A stretch of DNA of 43,671 nucleotides. Origin: an uncultured Bacteroidales bacterium. GTDB lineage: Bacteria > Bacteroidota > Bacteroidia > Bacteroidales > UBA932. The DNA lies in NCBI GenBank assembly GCA_949294195.1, contig CASFGK010000030.1, positions 1 to 43,671 on the forward strand, written 5' to 3'. Both the position numbers and the translations under genes were made by a program. Below the pieces are notes generated by a model. It saw only the letters and a program-made list of their open reading frames with translations, was not told the DNA's origin and did no database searches. Positions 42,732-43,671 of this stretch are shown here, piece after piece (the first letter of the stretch is position 1; every line of letters starts with the position of its first letter).

Positions 42732-43255
42732 ATTTTTACTTCTCTTCCTGTTACTGTACCTGTGCCGGAGATGACCGTGCCGGAGTCTATGGTCAGGCCG
42801 CGTACCTTGCAGATGACTGACGGGTGGTACTGGCCGCCCATTGTCGTCCAGATGTTGTGCAGGTCCATTGTGGACATCGGCACCACCTCTATGGTGTACA
42901 CCGCACCGTCCATACTGAACTTCGGCATGGACTGGATGAACTCCAGAGTGTCCGACAGGACTGACAGGGACTCCGCATACCGCTTGCTCTCGTAGACGGC
43001 GGCCAGCATAATGTGCATGTTCAGCATCAGCGGTGCAAGCCGTCCCGCATATCCGCCTGAAGCACGCTGCATATACACGCCGTCCCCGGATGCTTCCTTT
43101 TCGAGGTTCACGAGAGAAACCACCAACTTATTCGGTGTCTCTTCAGAGGCGGTACCGATCAGTCCTACCGTGGCTATCCCTTCGGGCTGACGGTGTGTAC
43201 GGGAGAGATATTCTTCCAGTCGCTCGGCGTAGTATGTCAGTATCTTGCGAATCAT
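42728..43255 (-). CDS. DUF4255 eCIS terminator protein (Afp16-like)
   Basis: The 175-residue protein matches DUF4255, the family of Afp16, which caps the distal end of the tube and sheath. It has the family N-terminus (MIRKILTYYAERLEEYL), the central NKLVVSLVNLEKE strand, and LMLNMHIMLAAVYESKRYAESLSVLSDTLEFIQSMP, all typical. It lies 11 bases after the GLUG-repeat gene and overlaps the small ORF by four bases (ATGA). In most Afp-type clusters this gene is near one end, as here. Confidence 0.9.
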   Translation of the reverse strand: MIRKILTYYAERLEEYLSRTHRQPEGIATVGLIGTASEETPNKLVVSLVNLEKEASGDGVYMQRASGGYAGRLAPLMLNMHIMLAAVYESKRYAESLSVLSDTLEFIQSMPKFSMDGAVYTIEVVPMSTMDLHNIWTTMGGQYHPSVICKVRGLTIDSGTVISGTGTVTGREVKI

Positions 43256-43266
43256 TGCGCTTCAGT

Positions 43267-43671
43267 TTAATTGTTAGGAACGAGAATAGGCGGGGTGTAC
43301 CCGTTGTCGGTCTGCCAGTGCCAGCCGAAGTCAGGACCGAGTTTATTATTCATGGAGGCGGTTGCAAATTTCCAATTCCATAAACCACTGCTGCCATCCA
43401 CCTTGGTGGCATCGCCTATGCCTGTACGGTCTTCAAGGATGCCGGTACCTATGTCACCGCCATAGTAACATGCGGTGACGGAGCCGCCGTAAAGATTCCG
43501 GACTATTCCGGCCACCGTCTTTCCCTTCTGATGCGTTGCGTCGGTCCAGCATGCAATGATGGTTCCTCCTGTTATGCCATTTATGTCCACCAGGGCACCG
43601 CCGTCAGCATTGATGTGCCCTTGGAAAGACGAGGCTTCTATCCGGCCTTGGTTCAGCCAGACTATGCCGCC
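43267..43671 (-). CDS. GLUG-repeat protein, C-terminal part (partial at right edge)
   Basis: The frame is open to the edge of the window, so the N-terminus is missing; 134 codons plus the stop are visible. They contain three GLUG-type turns (GGIVWLNQGRIEASSF, LVDINGITGGTIIACW and AGIVRNLYGGSVTACYYGG), which build beta-helix-like repeats common in Bacteroidota surface proteins. The end has the usual FGWHWQTDNGYTPPIL closing segment. A surface or fimbrillin-type lipoprotein is likely but the signal peptide lies outside the window. It precedes the DUF4255 gene by 11 bases and may be co-transcribed with the injection system. Confidence 0.7.
   Translation of the reverse strand, partial: GGIVWLNQGRIEASSFQGHINADGGALVDINGITGGTIIACWTDATHQKGKTVAGIVRNLYGGSVTACYYGGDIGTGILEDRTGIGDATKVDGSSGLWNWKFATASMNNKLGPDFGWHWQTDNGYTPPILVPNN

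Noticed and set aside
19519-43255. Type VI secretion system
   Set aside because: VgrG, PAAR and tube proteins are shared with T6SS, but there is one sheath protein rather than TssB/TssC, no ClpV-type tandem ATPase and no TssJLM/TssK, while DUF4157, DUF4255 and a tape measure are present.
19519-43255. Prophage with a contractile tail
   Set aside because: No capsid, portal, terminase, integrase or lysis genes are seen, and the ATPase, DUF4157 and PAAR/LysM set is that of an injection system.

Overview
The window looks like a chromosome segment from a member of the Bacteroidales (Bacteroidota). Several genes start behind TAnnTTTG-type -7 elements, some with a TTTG box 19-21 bases upstream, which is the known Bacteroidota housekeeping promoter. 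There are also a fimbrillin-type surface lipoprotein, a GGGtGRT protein pair and short Bacteroidota-type lipoprotein signals. I cannot name the genus from sequence reading alone.

Positions 1-19,440 are ordinary chromosomal backbone. In order they hold tRNA-Ser(TGA) with promoter and terminator; a leftward operon of a LEA14-like lipoprotein, a SPOR-domain protein and sigma-54 (rpoN); rightward miaB and a cardiolipin synthase; a leftward RND efflux operon (membrane fusion protein, AcrB-type pump, outer-membrane channel) with a divergent AraC-type regulator; uvrB, preceded by a short leader ORF and an attenuator-like hairpin; a strongly promoted Fe-S-scaffold-like/GGGtGRT gene pair; a MalY/PatB-type C-S lyase; an unrecognised 215-residue protein; and tRNA-Gly(CCC).

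Positions 19,519 to the right edge form one leftward locus encoding an extracellular contractile injection system (eCIS; Afp/PVC/MAC class, the type called Bacteroidetes injection systems). In transcription order it has a GLUG-repeat protein (5' end outside the window), a DUF4255 Afp16-like terminator protein, a small ORF inside a run of hairpins, a 259-residue unknown, one sheath, two tube proteins, a 57-residue DUF5908 protein, a LysM protein (Afp7), a VgrG-like spike (Afp8) and a PAAR-like tip (Afp10). An accessory insert follows. Then come a gp25-like wedge (Afp9), an Afp11-like baseplate J protein, a small fibre-like protein, an Afp12-like baseplate protein, a 1426-residue tape-measure protein, a DUF4157 (eCIS core) protein with HEAWH, and the AAA+ ATPase (Afp15). 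Capsid, terminase, T6SS membrane-complex and ClpV genes are absent, so this is neither a prophage nor a T6SS.

The most interesting part is the insert at about 32.7-36.0 kb between the PAAR and gp25 genes. It holds a fimbrillin/beta-helix surface lipoprotein and two small, AT-rich, unrecognised ORFs. It also carries a broken second copy of the gp25 5' end, which makes direct repeats around one of the small ORFs. Both small ORFs and the DUF4157 protein share a short T-I-Q-(Q)-K/S-R motif near the N-terminus. I infer that this is a cargo-exchange site, but no cargo function can be read from sequence.
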